Assembly: GCA_963791495.1 (NCBI GenBank) | Contig: CAWBST010000016.1 | Span: forward strand, 1 to 64,000 | Length of the DNA stretch: 64,000 bases | DNA from: JAMXLO01 sp963791495 | GTDB lineage: Bacteria; Pseudomonadota; Alphaproteobacteria; Acetobacterales; Acetobacteraceae | Reading direction: 5' to 3' | Shown here: positions 26,811 through 34,933 of the stretch, piece after piece | Numbering within the stretch: position 1 is the stretch's first letter | Layout: the number at the start of each line of letters is the position of its first letter | Position numbers and translations under genes: made by a program | Notes under the pieces: model-generated | The model's input: only the letters and a program-made list of their open reading frames with translations | The model's database searches: none | Told to the model about the DNA's origin: nothing

Positions 26811-27218
26811 ATGATCCTCGGGCTCGGCTCCGACATCTGCGACATCCGCCGCATCGAAGCGGCGATTGCGCGGCATGGTGACCGTTTTCTTGCGCGCGTC
26901 TTCACCGCGATGGAAAGGACCAAGGCAGCGAGCCGGACGGAGCGTATCCAGGCCGCCACCTACGCCAAGCGATTCGCCGCGAAGGAGGCGGCAGCAAAGG
27001 CTCTCGGCACCGGCTTCCGACGCGGTGTATTCTTCTCCGACCTCGGCGTGGTGAACCTGCCATCGGGCCAGCCGACCCTGCTGATGACCGGCGGTGCCGC
27101 GGCCCGACTGACTGCAATCACACCCGCGGGAATGGTTGCGTCGGTCGCATTGACGATGACGGATGAATACCCGTACGCGTTTGCGCAGGTGATCATATCG
27201 GCCGTCCTGGCGCATTGA
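26811..27218 (+). CDS. acpS: Holo-[acyl-carrier-protein] synthase
   Basis: The 135-residue protein starts MILGLGSDICDIRRIE, where Asp8 is the Mg2+ ligand, and has FAAKEAAAKALGTGFRRGV with the second metal ligand Glu. It transfers the 4'-phosphopantetheine arm from CoA to acyl carrier protein. The length and domain are complete. Earlier in-frame starts would translate through the palindromic repeat. It belongs to the acpS-lepB-rnc-era block found across alphaproteobacteria. Confidence 0.95.
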   Translation: MILGLGSDICDIRRIEAAIARHGDRFLARVFTAMERTKAASRTERIQAATYAKRFAAKEAAAKALGTGFRRGVFFSDLGVVNLPSGQPTLLMTGGAAARLTAITPAGMVASVALTMTDEYPYAFAQVIISAVLAH

Positions 27219-27230
27219 GAGGAGCGAGAC

Positions 27231-27665
27231 ATGCGACGCGTCGCTGCGTTGCTGGCGTTGGCATTGGCAGCGTCGGTGCTCGCCGGCTGTGTATACGATC
27301 CGTACTCCGGAACCTGGGTGGCGTGCTGCAATTATTATGGATATCCCTATTACAGGAATCCGTACTACTACAGGTACCCGCCGCCGTACTATCCGTACGG
27401 CTATCCGTCCGGGCCGTACATGACGCCGCCACCGACCCAGCCGGGTGCCTATCGACAGCAGGGCGATTCGCTCGACCAACGCTTCTCGGCGGCCAATGTC
27501 ACGCATGACGGCCGGCTGACCCGTGAGCAGGCAGGGGCGGGAATGCCGCTGGTGGCGCAGGACTTCGATGCGATCGATATCGACCACAAGGGTTATGTCA
27601 CGCTGCCGGAGGTCCGTGCCTTTGCGGCCCAACACGCAGACGCCGGCCAGCCCGGCACCCGGTAG
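27231..27665 (+). CDS. EF-hand-like lipoprotein with Tyr/Pro-rich linker
   Basis: This 144-residue protein has a lipoprotein signal peptide (MRRVAALLALALAASVLAGC), then about 50 residues extremely rich in Tyr, Pro and Gly (YYGYPYYRNPYYYRYPPPYY), then a pair of EF-hand-like calcium loops: NVTHDGRLTREQ and DIDHKGYVTLPEV. Both loops keep the Gly and the closing Glu or equivalent, but each lacks one acidic position, so Ca2+ affinity is uncertain. It sits between acpS and lepB, 13 bp after acpS, where no gene is usually found. Function unknown; an outer-envelope location is likely. Confidence 0.75.
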   Translation: MRRVAALLALALAASVLAGCVYDPYSGTWVACCNYYGYPYYRNPYYYRYPPPYYPYGYPSGPYMTPPPTQPGAYRQQGDSLDQRFSAANVTHDGRLTREQAGAGMPLVAQDFDAIDIDHKGYVTLPEVRAFAAQHADAGQPGTR

Positions 27666-27687
27666 TATACGCGAATTGACCGCTCGC

Positions 27688-27716
27688 TTGACACGCCATC
27701 CCCCCCTGGGCTTGAT
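27688..27716 (+). promoter_or_regulatory. Candidate sigma-70 promoter upstream of lepB
   Basis: A perfect TTGACA is at 27688-27693; 17 bp on is CTTGAT (27711-27716), a weak -10 match. It lies about 36 bp before the lepB ATG, so the 5' leader would be short. The weak -10 box keeps confidence low. Confidence 0.3.
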
Positions 27717-27751
27717 CCGCCCGGATTTTTTGGACGGAAGCCCTTTCACAT

Positions 27752-28504
27752 ATGGCGACCAAGGTTAAGGCCAAGCAGAAGACAAGTGCCTGGGTCGAGA
27801 ACGCCAAGACGATCATCTACGCCGGCGTGATCGCCGTCGTGGTGCGTACCGTCGCTTTCGAGCCGTTCAACATTCCATCGGGCAGCATGATTCCCACTCT
27901 GCTGGTGGGCGACTACCTGTTCGTGTCGAAATACAGCTACGGCTATTCGCGCTATTCGCTGCCGTTCGGCTGGCCGCCGTTCTCGGGGCGCATCTTCGGG
28001 CGCCTGCCGCACCGGGGCGACGTCGCGGTGTTCAAGTATCCGCGCGACAACTCCACCGACTATATCAAGCGTATCATCGGGCTGCCGGGGGACCGCATCC
28101 AGGTACGCCAGGGCCAGCTCTACATCAATGGGCAGCTCTGCCCGCGTCAGCCGGAAGGCGACTATGTCGCCGACGACAACGGCATCCACATGGTGCTGCG
28201 GCTGTACAAGGAGACGTTGCCGAACGGCGTGAAGCACGACGTGATCAAGGCGACAGACGAAGGCGAGGTGAACAACACGCAGGAATACGTGGTGCCCCCC
28301 GACCATGTGTTCGCGATGGGCGACAACCGCGACAATTCCGCTGACAGTCGCTTCATGAATGGTGTCGGCTTTGTGCCGGTGGAGAACCTGGTGGGCCACG
28401 CGGAGATCATATTCTTCTCGGTCGATGCCGAGGAACCGTGGTGGGAATTCTGGTGGTGGCCGTTCGAGATCCGCTGGAGTCGACTGGCAATGGTCATTCA
28501 TTGA
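27752..28504 (+). CDS. lepB: Signal peptidase I
   Basis: The 250-residue protein has a single N-terminal membrane anchor (IIYAGVIAVVVRTVAFE) and the catalytic dyad of type I signal peptidases: Ser45 in NIPSGSMIPTLLVGDY and Lys about 106 in DYIKRIIGLPGDRIQ, plus box E GDNRDNSADSRF. It cleaves signal peptides on the periplasmic face of the inner membrane. The C-terminal WWEFWWWPFEIRW stretch is unusually tryptophan rich and may lie on the membrane surface. The stop overlaps the rnc start (TTGA). Confidence 0.95.
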   Translation: MATKVKAKQKTSAWVENAKTIIYAGVIAVVVRTVAFEPFNIPSGSMIPTLLVGDYLFVSKYSYGYSRYSLPFGWPPFSGRIFGRLPHRGDVAVFKYPRDNSTDYIKRIIGLPGDRIQVRQGQLYINGQLCPRQPEGDYVADDNGIHMVLRLYKETLPNGVKHDVIKATDEGEVNNTQEYVVPPDHVFAMGDNRDNSADSRFMNGVGFVPVENLVGHAEIIFFSVDAEEPWWEFWWWPFEIRWSRLAMVIH

Positions 28505-29193
28505 GTGCTCCCGCATTGAGCACATCGATCGAGACGATCCTCGGTCACGACTTTGCCCGCCCCGAACTGCTGCGTGAAGCGATGACCCACCGCTCGGCGC
28601 TGCATGGCCGCGACCGCCGCCGCGGCAAGGGATCCAACGAGCGGATGGAGTTTGTCGGCGACCGCGTGCTCGGATTGCTGATGGCGGAGTGGTTGGCGGA
28701 ACGATATCCGCGCGAGCAGGAAGGCGATCTCGGGCGCAGGCTTGCAGTGCTGGTATCGCAGTCGGTGCTTGCGGAGGTGGCAGAGACGATCGGCCTCGGC
28801 GAAGCGCTGTCCGTGGCGCCTGGCGAGGCGAAGGCGGGTGTGCGGCGGCGCTCCACGGTGCTCGCCGATGCGCTGGAGGCCGCATTGGGCGCACTCTACC
28901 TGGACGGTGGGCTGGAGCGGGCGCGCGCATTCGTAAGACACGCGTGGGACGGCGCGATGAGCCGGCTCGAGACGCCGCCGAAGGACGCCAAGACCACACT
29001 GCAGGAGTGGGTGCAGGCGCGCGGCCTCGGTCTGCCGACCTACGTTGTTGCGTCGCGCGTGGGGCCGCCGCATGCGCCGGAGTTCGTCGTGACGGTCAGC
29101 GCCGGTGAATTCACCGGTTCCGGCACCGGTGCGAGCAAGCGTGCCGCCGAACAGCTTGCGGCGAAGGATCTGCTGAGGGTTCTCGGCGCGTGA
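28501..29193 (+). CDS. rnc: Ribonuclease III
   Basis: The product is about 230 residues from a TTG at 28501 that overlaps the lepB stop. It has the RNase III signature NERMEFVGDRVLGLLMAEWL (metal-binding Glu/Asp), the second acidic cluster VLADALEAALGALYLDGGL, and a C-terminal double-stranded RNA-binding domain (DAKTTLQEWVQARGLGLPTY ... GASKRAAEQLAAKDLL). It processes rRNA precursors and cleaves structured mRNAs. No ATG or GTG in a suitable position exists; longer frames reach into lepB. It is coupled to era by GTGA. Confidence 0.9.
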   Translation: MSAPALSTSIETILGHDFARPELLREAMTHRSALHGRDRRRGKGSNERMEFVGDRVLGLLMAEWLAERYPREQEGDLGRRLAVLVSQSVLAEVAETIGLGEALSVAPGEAKAGVRRRSTVLADALEAALGALYLDGGLERARAFVRHAWDGAMSRLETPPKDAKTTLQEWVQARGLGLPTYVVASRVGPPHAPEFVVTVSAGEFTGSGTGASKRAAEQLAAKDLLRVLGA

Positions 29194-30134
29194 CCACCGG
29201 GTCAAGCCCGGTGGCAGGCTCACCCGGGTCAAGCACGGTGGCAGGCTCACGTTGCGGCTTTGTCGCCGTCGCGGGTGTGCCGAATGCGGGCAAGTCCACG
29301 CTGGTCAACCGCCTGGCCGGCGCGAAGCTGTCGATCGTGACCCCGAAGGCGCAGACGACGCGGTTCCGCGTTCTGGGCATCATGATGCGCGGGGCGAGTC
29401 AGGTGCTGTTGGTAGATACACCAGGTATCTTCACGCCGCGTCGGCGACTGGATCGCGCGATGGTGGCGGCCGCCTGGACCGGCGTGCGCGACGCCGACCT
29501 GACGTTGCTGTTGGTCGATGCGAAGGACGGTGCAACAGATGCGGTCCGCGAGGTCGCCGCAACGCTGGCCGCGCAGCGGCGACGAGGCTGGCTTGTGCTG
29601 AACAAGGTCGATTTGGTGCCGGCGCAGACGCTGCTGCCGCTGACCGCGTCGCTGACGGCATCGGCGCAGTTCGAGCAGACCTTCATGGTAAGCGCTGCGA
29701 CCGGCGATGGTATCGAACAATTGGCCGATGCGCTTGCGCAGGCCGTGCCGGAGGGGCCGCATCTCTATCCCGACGATGACCTGACCGACCTGCCGGATCG
29801 GCTGCTTGCTGCCGAGATCGTGCGCGAGCAGATCTTCCTGCAGACGCACGAGGAGGTGCCGTATGGTACGACGGTGGAGACCGAGGACTGGCAGGAACGC
29901 AAGGACGGCTCGGTGCGCATCGAGGCGACGGTGTATGTCGCGCGGCTGGGCCACAAGGCGATCCTGATCGGCGAAGGCGGCAGGCGGATCAAGTCTATAG
30001 GCGCGAGGGCACGGGAAGAGCTGGGAGCGCTGCTGGAGCGCAAAGTTCACCTGTTCCTCAACGTGAAGCAGCGCGCCGGGTGGGATGAGGAGACTGCGCG
30101 TCTGCGCGCAATCGGGCTGGACGATCCGGCTTAG
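29190..30134 (+). CDS. era: GTPase Era
   Basis: The 314-residue protein carries the GTPase motifs G1 GVPNAGKST (residues 29-37), G3 DTPG, G4 NKVD and G5 SAATGDG, and a C-terminal KH domain (RLGHKAILIGEGGRRIKSIG). It binds the 3' end of 16S rRNA and guides 30S assembly. The start is GTG overlapping the rnc stop. The first 20 residues (TTGSSPVAGSPGSSTVAGS-like) are encoded by two 27-bp tandem repeat units with a palindromic core, so the N-terminal tail is an insertion-derived extension. Confidence 0.95.
   Translation: MTTGSSPVAGSPGSSTVAGSRCGFVAVAGVPNAGKSTLVNRLAGAKLSIVTPKAQTTRFRVLGIMMRGASQVLLVDTPGIFTPRRRLDRAMVAAAWTGVRDADLTLLLVDAKDGATDAVREVAATLAAQRRRGWLVLNKVDLVPAQTLLPLTASLTASAQFEQTFMVSAATGDGIEQLADALAQAVPEGPHLYPDDDLTDLPDRLLAAEIVREQIFLQTHEEVPYGTTVETEDWQERKDGSVRIEATVYVARLGHKAILIGEGGRRIKSIGARAREELGALLERKVHLFLNVKQRAGWDEETARLRAIGLDDPA
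29196..29249 (+). repeat. Two tandem 27-bp units in the 5' end of era
   Basis: The units at 29196-29222 and 29223-29249 differ at two positions. Each contains a CCGGGTCAAGCxCGG core that is palindromic in the first unit (ACCGGG-TCAAG-CCCGGT). The 27-bp period preserves the era frame as two SS/SPVAGS-like peptides. Confidence 0.75.
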
Positions 30135-30178
30135 TCTGGACGCTGCTCGCGTGACGTGTGGTGGGCGTGGGAGCGTGC

Positions 30179-30207
30179 TTGACGCCTTTGGTCGGCGAGG
30201 ATAGCAT
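30179..30207 (+). promoter_or_regulatory. Candidate sigma-70 promoter upstream of the MFS gene
   Basis: TTGACG (30179-30184) and TAGCAT (30202-30207) are spaced by 17 bp in the era-MFS gap. The area downstream (30208-30230) is AT-rich relative to its surroundings. It would give a 5' leader of about 180 nt. Only a motif match. Confidence 0.3.
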
Positions 30208-30391
30208 AGTTTCGTTACTATCATTTAATGTTTCGCCGACGACGAGCCGACCCGCCTTTGCGTGACTCAGGCGACGACGCTGTGCCGGTGGCCGCGAGGG
30301 CGCGAGGCAGTGGTGATCACTGCGTCCGAGCGTAGCCACGCGGTGTCATCACTCCCTCGAACGGATACCGGCTCGCGTCTTCGCAGGGAGG

Positions 30392-31732
30392 ATGGCGATG
30401 AGCGAGGGCACAAGTGCGACCGCAATAGGATCGAGCGGCTGGCGTTCGGTGAGCCGGTACCAGTGGCTGGTATTCCTGGTGGTCTGGCTTGGCTGGACGC
30501 TGGATGCAGCGGATTTCGGCCTCTACTCGCTGGTGCTGCGACCCGCGCTGACAGAGTTGCTCGGCGGCAATCCATTGATGGCGCAAATCGGCAGCGTGGG
30601 CGGCATCCTCAGCATGATGGGTCTGTTGGGATGGGCGTTCGGCGGTTTCCTGTTCGGCATTATCGCTGACTACATCGGGCGCGTTCGTGCGCTCGCATGC
30701 AGCATCCTGATCTACAGCGTGTTCACCGCGCTGCAAGGGATGTCGCAGGGTATCTGGGATTTCGCGATCTATCGCTTCATCGCCGGCCTCGGGACGGGTG
30801 CAGAGCTCATGGTCGGCATTCCCTTGCTGGCGGAGGTCCTCGGCAATACGCACCGCGCGAAGATCGCCGGATGCATGATGACCGGAGGTGCACTCGGCAC
30901 CTTCCTCGGCGCCTGGGCATATGGCCTGGTTGGCGGCTATGGCTGGCGCGTGGTGTTCTTTGTCGGGGTGGTTCCGGCGATCCTGCTGGCGGTGATGCGG
31001 CGACGCATGATGGAACCCGAGCGATTCACCGCGGTGCGCGAGCGGCGACGGGCGGTTGCCGCGGGACGGCGCGTTGCGGCGAACGACCGCGAGTTCATGC
31101 GCTTCGTTCCGATGCAACTCTTCGCACCGGAGCATCGCTACAACACGATGGTGGGCGTGCTGTTCGGCCTTGGCTCGCTGTTGGCGATCTGGACCTCGAA
31201 CATCTGGCTGCCGACGATTTTGTCGCTGATGATCCAGGGCAGCGGCATCACAGGGGCGGCAGCCGTGCCGTTCGTGAGCCATGGAGTGATGGTATGGAGC
31301 CTGGGCGGCATCTTCGGCTACATCGTCTTTGGCTTCATCGCCGATGTGATCGGTCGTCGCTGGACCATCACGCTGTACAGCGCCGGCACCATCGTAGCCG
31401 GCCTGACGCTTTATCTTGGATTGTCCACCTACTACCCCTGGTATCCGTTCGTGCTGCCGGTGTTCGGCTTCTTCGTGTTCGGCACCTTCTCGGGGTTTGC
31501 CATCTACCTGCCTGAGCTGTTCCCGACGCATATCCGCTCCACTGGTGTGGGCTTCTGCACCGGGTCGGCCCGCATCGTCACCAGCTTCGGGCCGTTGGTT
31601 GCCGGCCTGATGGTCGGTGCGTTCGGCGGCAGCTTCAACAAGGTGACGGCGGTGATGACGTGTTTCGCAGTGCTCAGCATCATCGCGATGGCCTTGGGAC
31701 GCGAGACAAGGGACAGCGGGTTGCCGCACTGA
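30392..31732 (+). CDS. MFS transporter (SV2/metabolite:H+ symporter-like)
   Basis: The 446-residue protein has 12 predicted transmembrane helices. The first helix motif WTLDAADFGLYSLVL (Asp in helix 1), motif A GGFLFGIIADYIGRVRAL with its second-half counterpart FGFIADVIGRRW, and AGLGTGAELMVGIPLLAE match the sugar/metabolite symporter branch. LPELFPTHIRSTGVGF is the late signature of this branch, whose members import organic acids or aromatic acids. A better-spaced ATG at 30398 follows the same AGGGAGG site. It interrupts the usual era-recO adjacency and is followed by a palindrome pair. Confidence 0.85.
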   Translation: MAMSEGTSATAIGSSGWRSVSRYQWLVFLVVWLGWTLDAADFGLYSLVLRPALTELLGGNPLMAQIGSVGGILSMMGLLGWAFGGFLFGIIADYIGRVRALACSILIYSVFTALQGMSQGIWDFAIYRFIAGLGTGAELMVGIPLLAEVLGNTHRAKIAGCMMTGGALGTFLGAWAYGLVGGYGWRVVFFVGVVPAILLAVMRRRMMEPERFTAVRERRRAVAAGRRVAANDREFMRFVPMQLFAPEHRYNTMVGVLFGLGSLLAIWTSNIWLPTILSLMIQGSGITGAAAVPFVSHGVMVWSLGGIFGYIVFGFIADVIGRRWTITLYSAGTIVAGLTLYLGLSTYYPWYPFVLPVFGFFVFGTFSGFAIYLPELFPTHIRSTGVGFCTGSARIVTSFGPLVAGLMVGAFGGSFNKVTAVMTCFAVLSIIAMALGRETRDSGLPH

Positions 31733-31834
31733 ACAACGAAGGCGGCGGGTAGCCGCTGCCTGTCGCCCGGTCCGGCGAAATCTGCTAGTACGCCGAATGA
31801 TTGGATGGTGTACGGGTGGTGCTGCAAATGGAAT

Positions 31835-31917
31835 CGTCATCCCCGCGCAAGCGGGGATCCAGGCCATTCTCGGGCCACTTCCGGTTGGGCTGGATCCCCG
31901 CTTGCGCGGGGATGACG
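31835..31917. repeat. Inverted pair of short palindromes (REP-like, family A)
   Basis: The left unit begins CGTCATCCCCGCGCAAGCGG at 31835. The right unit ends GCTTGCGCGGGGATGACG at 31917 and is the exact reverse complement of the left over 28 bases. The spacer is about 27 bp. It is the same family as 26711-26790 with CCCC instead of TCCC cores, and lies in the MFS-recO gap. Confidence 0.8.
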
Positions 31918-31977
31918 AGGCGTGGCGACACGCCGAACAGACCGCGTCTCAATCAGGCTGGGTATTAGTCGGCTCTC

Positions 31978-32727
31978 ATGGACTGGGATGCACCCGCAAT
32001 CGTGCTCGACGCACGGCCGTACGGTGAAGGCGACGCGATTGCCACCGTGATGACGGTGGAGCACGGCGCGCATCGCGGTCTGGCGCGTGGTGGCGCGGCG
32101 CGGGGGCGCACGGCGATCTGGCAGCCCGGCAATCTGGTGCAGGTGCGCTGGGTGGCGCGTCTGTCCGAGCAGCTTGGCAGCTTCAGTGCGGAACTGGTGC
32201 ATCCCGCGGCAGCACTCGCCATGGATGATGCACTTGCCCTAGCGATGCTGTCGTCGGTCTGCGCGGTAGCCGAAGGGGCATTGCCGGAACGCGAAGCGCA
32301 CCCACGCGTATTCGAAGGCCTGCTGCACCTGATCGCCCATCTGTCACAGGGCGAGGAGGTGCTTAGCGACCTGATCCGTTGGGAGACGTTGCTGCTCGCG
32401 GATCTCGGCTACGGACTCGATCTTGCGAGTTGCGCTGTCACCGGCGAGACAGCGGGGCTCGCATTCGTCTCGCCCAAGACCGGCCGTGCGGTCACCGCGG
32501 CGGGCGCGGGCATATGGACGTCGCGTCTGCTGCGTCTGCCGTCGTTCCTGGTTGGGGGCAATGAGGCCGCGCCGGCGGATTGGCGCGACGGGCTGCGGCT
32601 GACCGGCCACTTCCTCGAGCGTGATGCGTTCGGCCATCACCACCGCCCGCTGCCGGCCGCACGTCGGATGCTATACGACCGCGTCGCGGCGTTGGCCGCC
32701 TCAACGGAGCAACAGGATGCCGGATGA
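31978..32727 (+). CDS. recO: DNA repair protein RecO
   Basis: The 249-residue protein has the N-terminal OB fold (APAIVLDARPYGEGDAIATV, HGLARGG-like GAHRGLARGGAARGRT) and the helical C-terminal part with LLADLGYGLDLASCAVTGET, where only two of the zinc-finger cysteines seen in some RecO proteins are evident. RecO loads RecA onto SSB-coated single-stranded DNA with RecR. It overlaps parC by 11 bp, so the two are likely cotranscribed. Confidence 0.9.
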   Translation: MDWDAPAIVLDARPYGEGDAIATVMTVEHGAHRGLARGGAARGRTAIWQPGNLVQVRWVARLSEQLGSFSAELVHPAAALAMDDALALAMLSSVCAVAEGALPEREAHPRVFEGLLHLIAHLSQGEEVLSDLIRWETLLLADLGYGLDLASCAVTGETAGLAFVSPKTGRAVTAAGAGIWTSRLLRLPSFLVGGNEAAPADWRDGLRLTGHFLERDAFGHHHRPLPAARRMLYDRVAALAASTEQQDAG

Positions 32728-34933
32728 CCTGATCGGCCGCGTCGAGGATACAAGCCTGTCGGACGCTTTGTCCGAGCGCTATCTCGCCTATGCGCTCTCC
32801 ACCATCATGTCGCGCTCGCTGCCTGATGTGCGCGATGGACTGAAGCCGGTGCACCGCCGGCTGATCTACGCGATGCACCAGTTGCGGCTTGATCCCACCG
32901 CCGGCTTCAAGAAGTGCGCGCGCGTGGTCGGCGATGTCATGGGCAAGTTCCACCCGCATGGCGATGTCGCGATTTACGATGCTCTGGTCCGGCTCGCGCA
33001 GGATTTCGCCTCGCGCTACCCGCTGGTGGAGGGGCAGGGCAACTTCGGCAATATCGACGGCGATAACGCGGCGGCGATGCGCTACACCGAGGCGCGGCTC
33101 ACTGAGGTGGCGCGCGCGCTGCTGTCCGGCATCGATGAGGACGCTGTCGATTTCCGCGCGACCTACGACGGCGAGGACAGCGAGCCGGTCGTCCTGCCCG
33201 GTGCATTTCCCAACCTGCTCGCCAACGGCGCGGCGGGCATCGCGGTCGGCATGGCGACCTCCATCCCGCCGCACAATGCCGGCGAGGTCTGCGCCGCCGC
33301 GCTCCACATGATCCGCCATCCGAAGGCAACCACGGCCGATCTGCTGCGCCACATGCCGGGTCCGGATTTTCCCACTGGCGGCGTGCTGGTGGAGGACGCA
33401 GCCGCGATCCTCACCGCGTATGAGACGGGCCGCGGCGGCTTTCGTCTGCGCGCCAAATGGACGGTGGAGAAGGGCAGGCACGGCACCTGGCAGATCGTCG
33501 TCAGCGAAATTCCCTACCAGGTGCAGAAGGCGAAGCTGGTCGAGCAGATCGCGCAACTCATGGAGGAGCGCAAGCTGCCGCTACTCGGCGACGTGCGTGA
33601 CGAAAGCACCGAGACGGTACGCCTGGTGCTTGAACCGAAGACGCGCGGCGTCGAGCCCGAGGTGTTGATGGAAACCCTGTTCCGCGCCTCGGCCCTGGAG
33701 TCGCGGTTTCCACTGAACATGAACGTGCTGGATGCGACGCGCACGCCGCTGGTGATGCCGCTGCCGCAGGTTCTGCGCGCCTGGCTCGACCATCGCCACG
33801 AGGTGCTGGTCCGTCGCTCGCGTCACCGGCTTGCCGCCATCGAGCGGCGCATCGAGATCCTCGATGGCTATCTGCTGGTCTATCTGAACGTCGATGAGGT
33901 GATCCGGATCATCCGCAACGAGGACGAGCCGAAGCCGCGCCTGATACAGCGCTTCAAGCTGAGCGACACGCAGGCCGAGGCGATCTTGAATATGCGGCTG
34001 CGCTCGCTGCGGAGGCTCGAGGAGATGGAGATCCGCAAGGAGCACAAGGCGCTGACCAAGGAACGCAAGGACATCCAGGCGCTGCTGAAGGACGAGAAGC
34101 TGCGCTGGGATCGGATTGCTGGCGAGCTTGAGGAGACGCGCCAAAAATTCGGCTCCAGTGCGCTGGGTGCGCGGCGCACGGAACTCGGCGTGGCGCCATC
34201 GATGGTCGAGGTGTCGAGCGAGGCGTTTGTGGAGCGCGAGCCGATCACCGTCATTCTGTCCGACAAGGGCTGGATCCGCGCGGTGAGGGGTCACATCGGC
34301 GAAGACGCCGAACTGCGCTTCAAGGAAGGCGATCGGCTGAAGCTGCTGGTGCCGTGTCAGACGACCGACCGGCTCACGCTGTTCGGCACCAACGGCCGTG
34401 CCTACACTCTGAAGGCGGCCGATCTGCCGCGCGGGCGTGGCGACGGCCAACCGGTCAGGCTGCTAGCCGAACTGACCAACGAGGACGACGTCGCCGCGCT
34501 GTTCATCGCGGCGGAGGGCGCGCGGTATCTGGTCGCCTCATCGACGGGTCGCGGCTTTGTCGTGCCGGCGGAGGAGCTTGCGGCGGAGAGGAAGAGCGGC
34601 AAGCAGGTGCTGAACCTTCGGCCGGGCGAGGAGGCGGCGCTGTGTGCGCCCGCCGATGGCGACCACGTCGCGATCATCGGCAGCAACCGCAAGCTGCTGA
34701 TCTTCCCGCTCGAGCAGGTACCCGAGATGGCGCGCGGCGGCGGGGTGATCCTACAGCGTTATCGCGAGGGCGGGCTGGCGGATGCGAAGGTGTTCCGCCT
34801 CGCCGACGGGTTGACGTGGCGGCTTGGCGACAAGACGCGCACCGAGACGAACCTGCGCGACTGGATCGGCGAGCGCGCCCAGGCGGGGCGGCTGCCGCCG
34901 AACGGGTTCCCGCGGTCAGGGCGGTTCGCTTAG
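32717..34933 (+). CDS. parC: DNA topoisomerase IV subunit A
   Basis: The 738-residue protein has the type IIA breakage-reunion domain with the catalytic Tyr123 (AAAMRYTEARLT) and Arg122, the coiled-coil gate, and a C-terminal beta-pinwheel ending KTRTETNLRDWIG. ParC, not GyrA, is indicated by the compact C-terminal domain and by the lack of a GyrA box. It decatenates daughter chromosomes with ParE. The quinolone-determining segment reads KFHPHGDVAIYDAL, with Val84 where ParC usually has Ser/Thr, and Asp88. I chose the ATG at 32717 over upstream starts inside recO. Confidence 0.95.
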   Translation: MPDDLIGRVEDTSLSDALSERYLAYALSTIMSRSLPDVRDGLKPVHRRLIYAMHQLRLDPTAGFKKCARVVGDVMGKFHPHGDVAIYDALVRLAQDFASRYPLVEGQGNFGNIDGDNAAAMRYTEARLTEVARALLSGIDEDAVDFRATYDGEDSEPVVLPGAFPNLLANGAAGIAVGMATSIPPHNAGEVCAAALHMIRHPKATTADLLRHMPGPDFPTGGVLVEDAAAILTAYETGRGGFRLRAKWTVEKGRHGTWQIVVSEIPYQVQKAKLVEQIAQLMEERKLPLLGDVRDESTETVRLVLEPKTRGVEPEVLMETLFRASALESRFPLNMNVLDATRTPLVMPLPQVLRAWLDHRHEVLVRRSRHRLAAIERRIEILDGYLLVYLNVDEVIRIIRNEDEPKPRLIQRFKLSDTQAEAILNMRLRSLRRLEEMEIRKEHKALTKERKDIQALLKDEKLRWDRIAGELEETRQKFGSSALGARRTELGVAPSMVEVSSEAFVEREPITVILSDKGWIRAVRGHIGEDAELRFKEGDRLKLLVPCQTTDRLTLFGTNGRAYTLKAADLPRGRGDGQPVRLLAELTNEDDVAALFIAAEGARYLVASSTGRGFVVPAEELAAERKSGKQVLNLRPGEEAALCAPADGDHVAIIGSNRKLLIFPLEQVPEMARGGGVILQRYREGGLADAKVFRLADGLTWRLGDKTRTETNLRDWIGERAQAGRLPPNGFPRSGRFA

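Noticed and set aside
24200..26959. 919-residue minus-strand open frame opposite spoT
   Set aside because: It is antisense to an intact, motif-complete RelA/SpoT gene; its composition (His/Arg/Gln-rich repeats) is that of a GC-skew shadow.
30317..31867. 516-residue minus-strand open frame opposite the MFS gene
   Set aside because: It mirrors third-codon GC bias of the MFS gene, has a His/Arg-rich composition and no family features.
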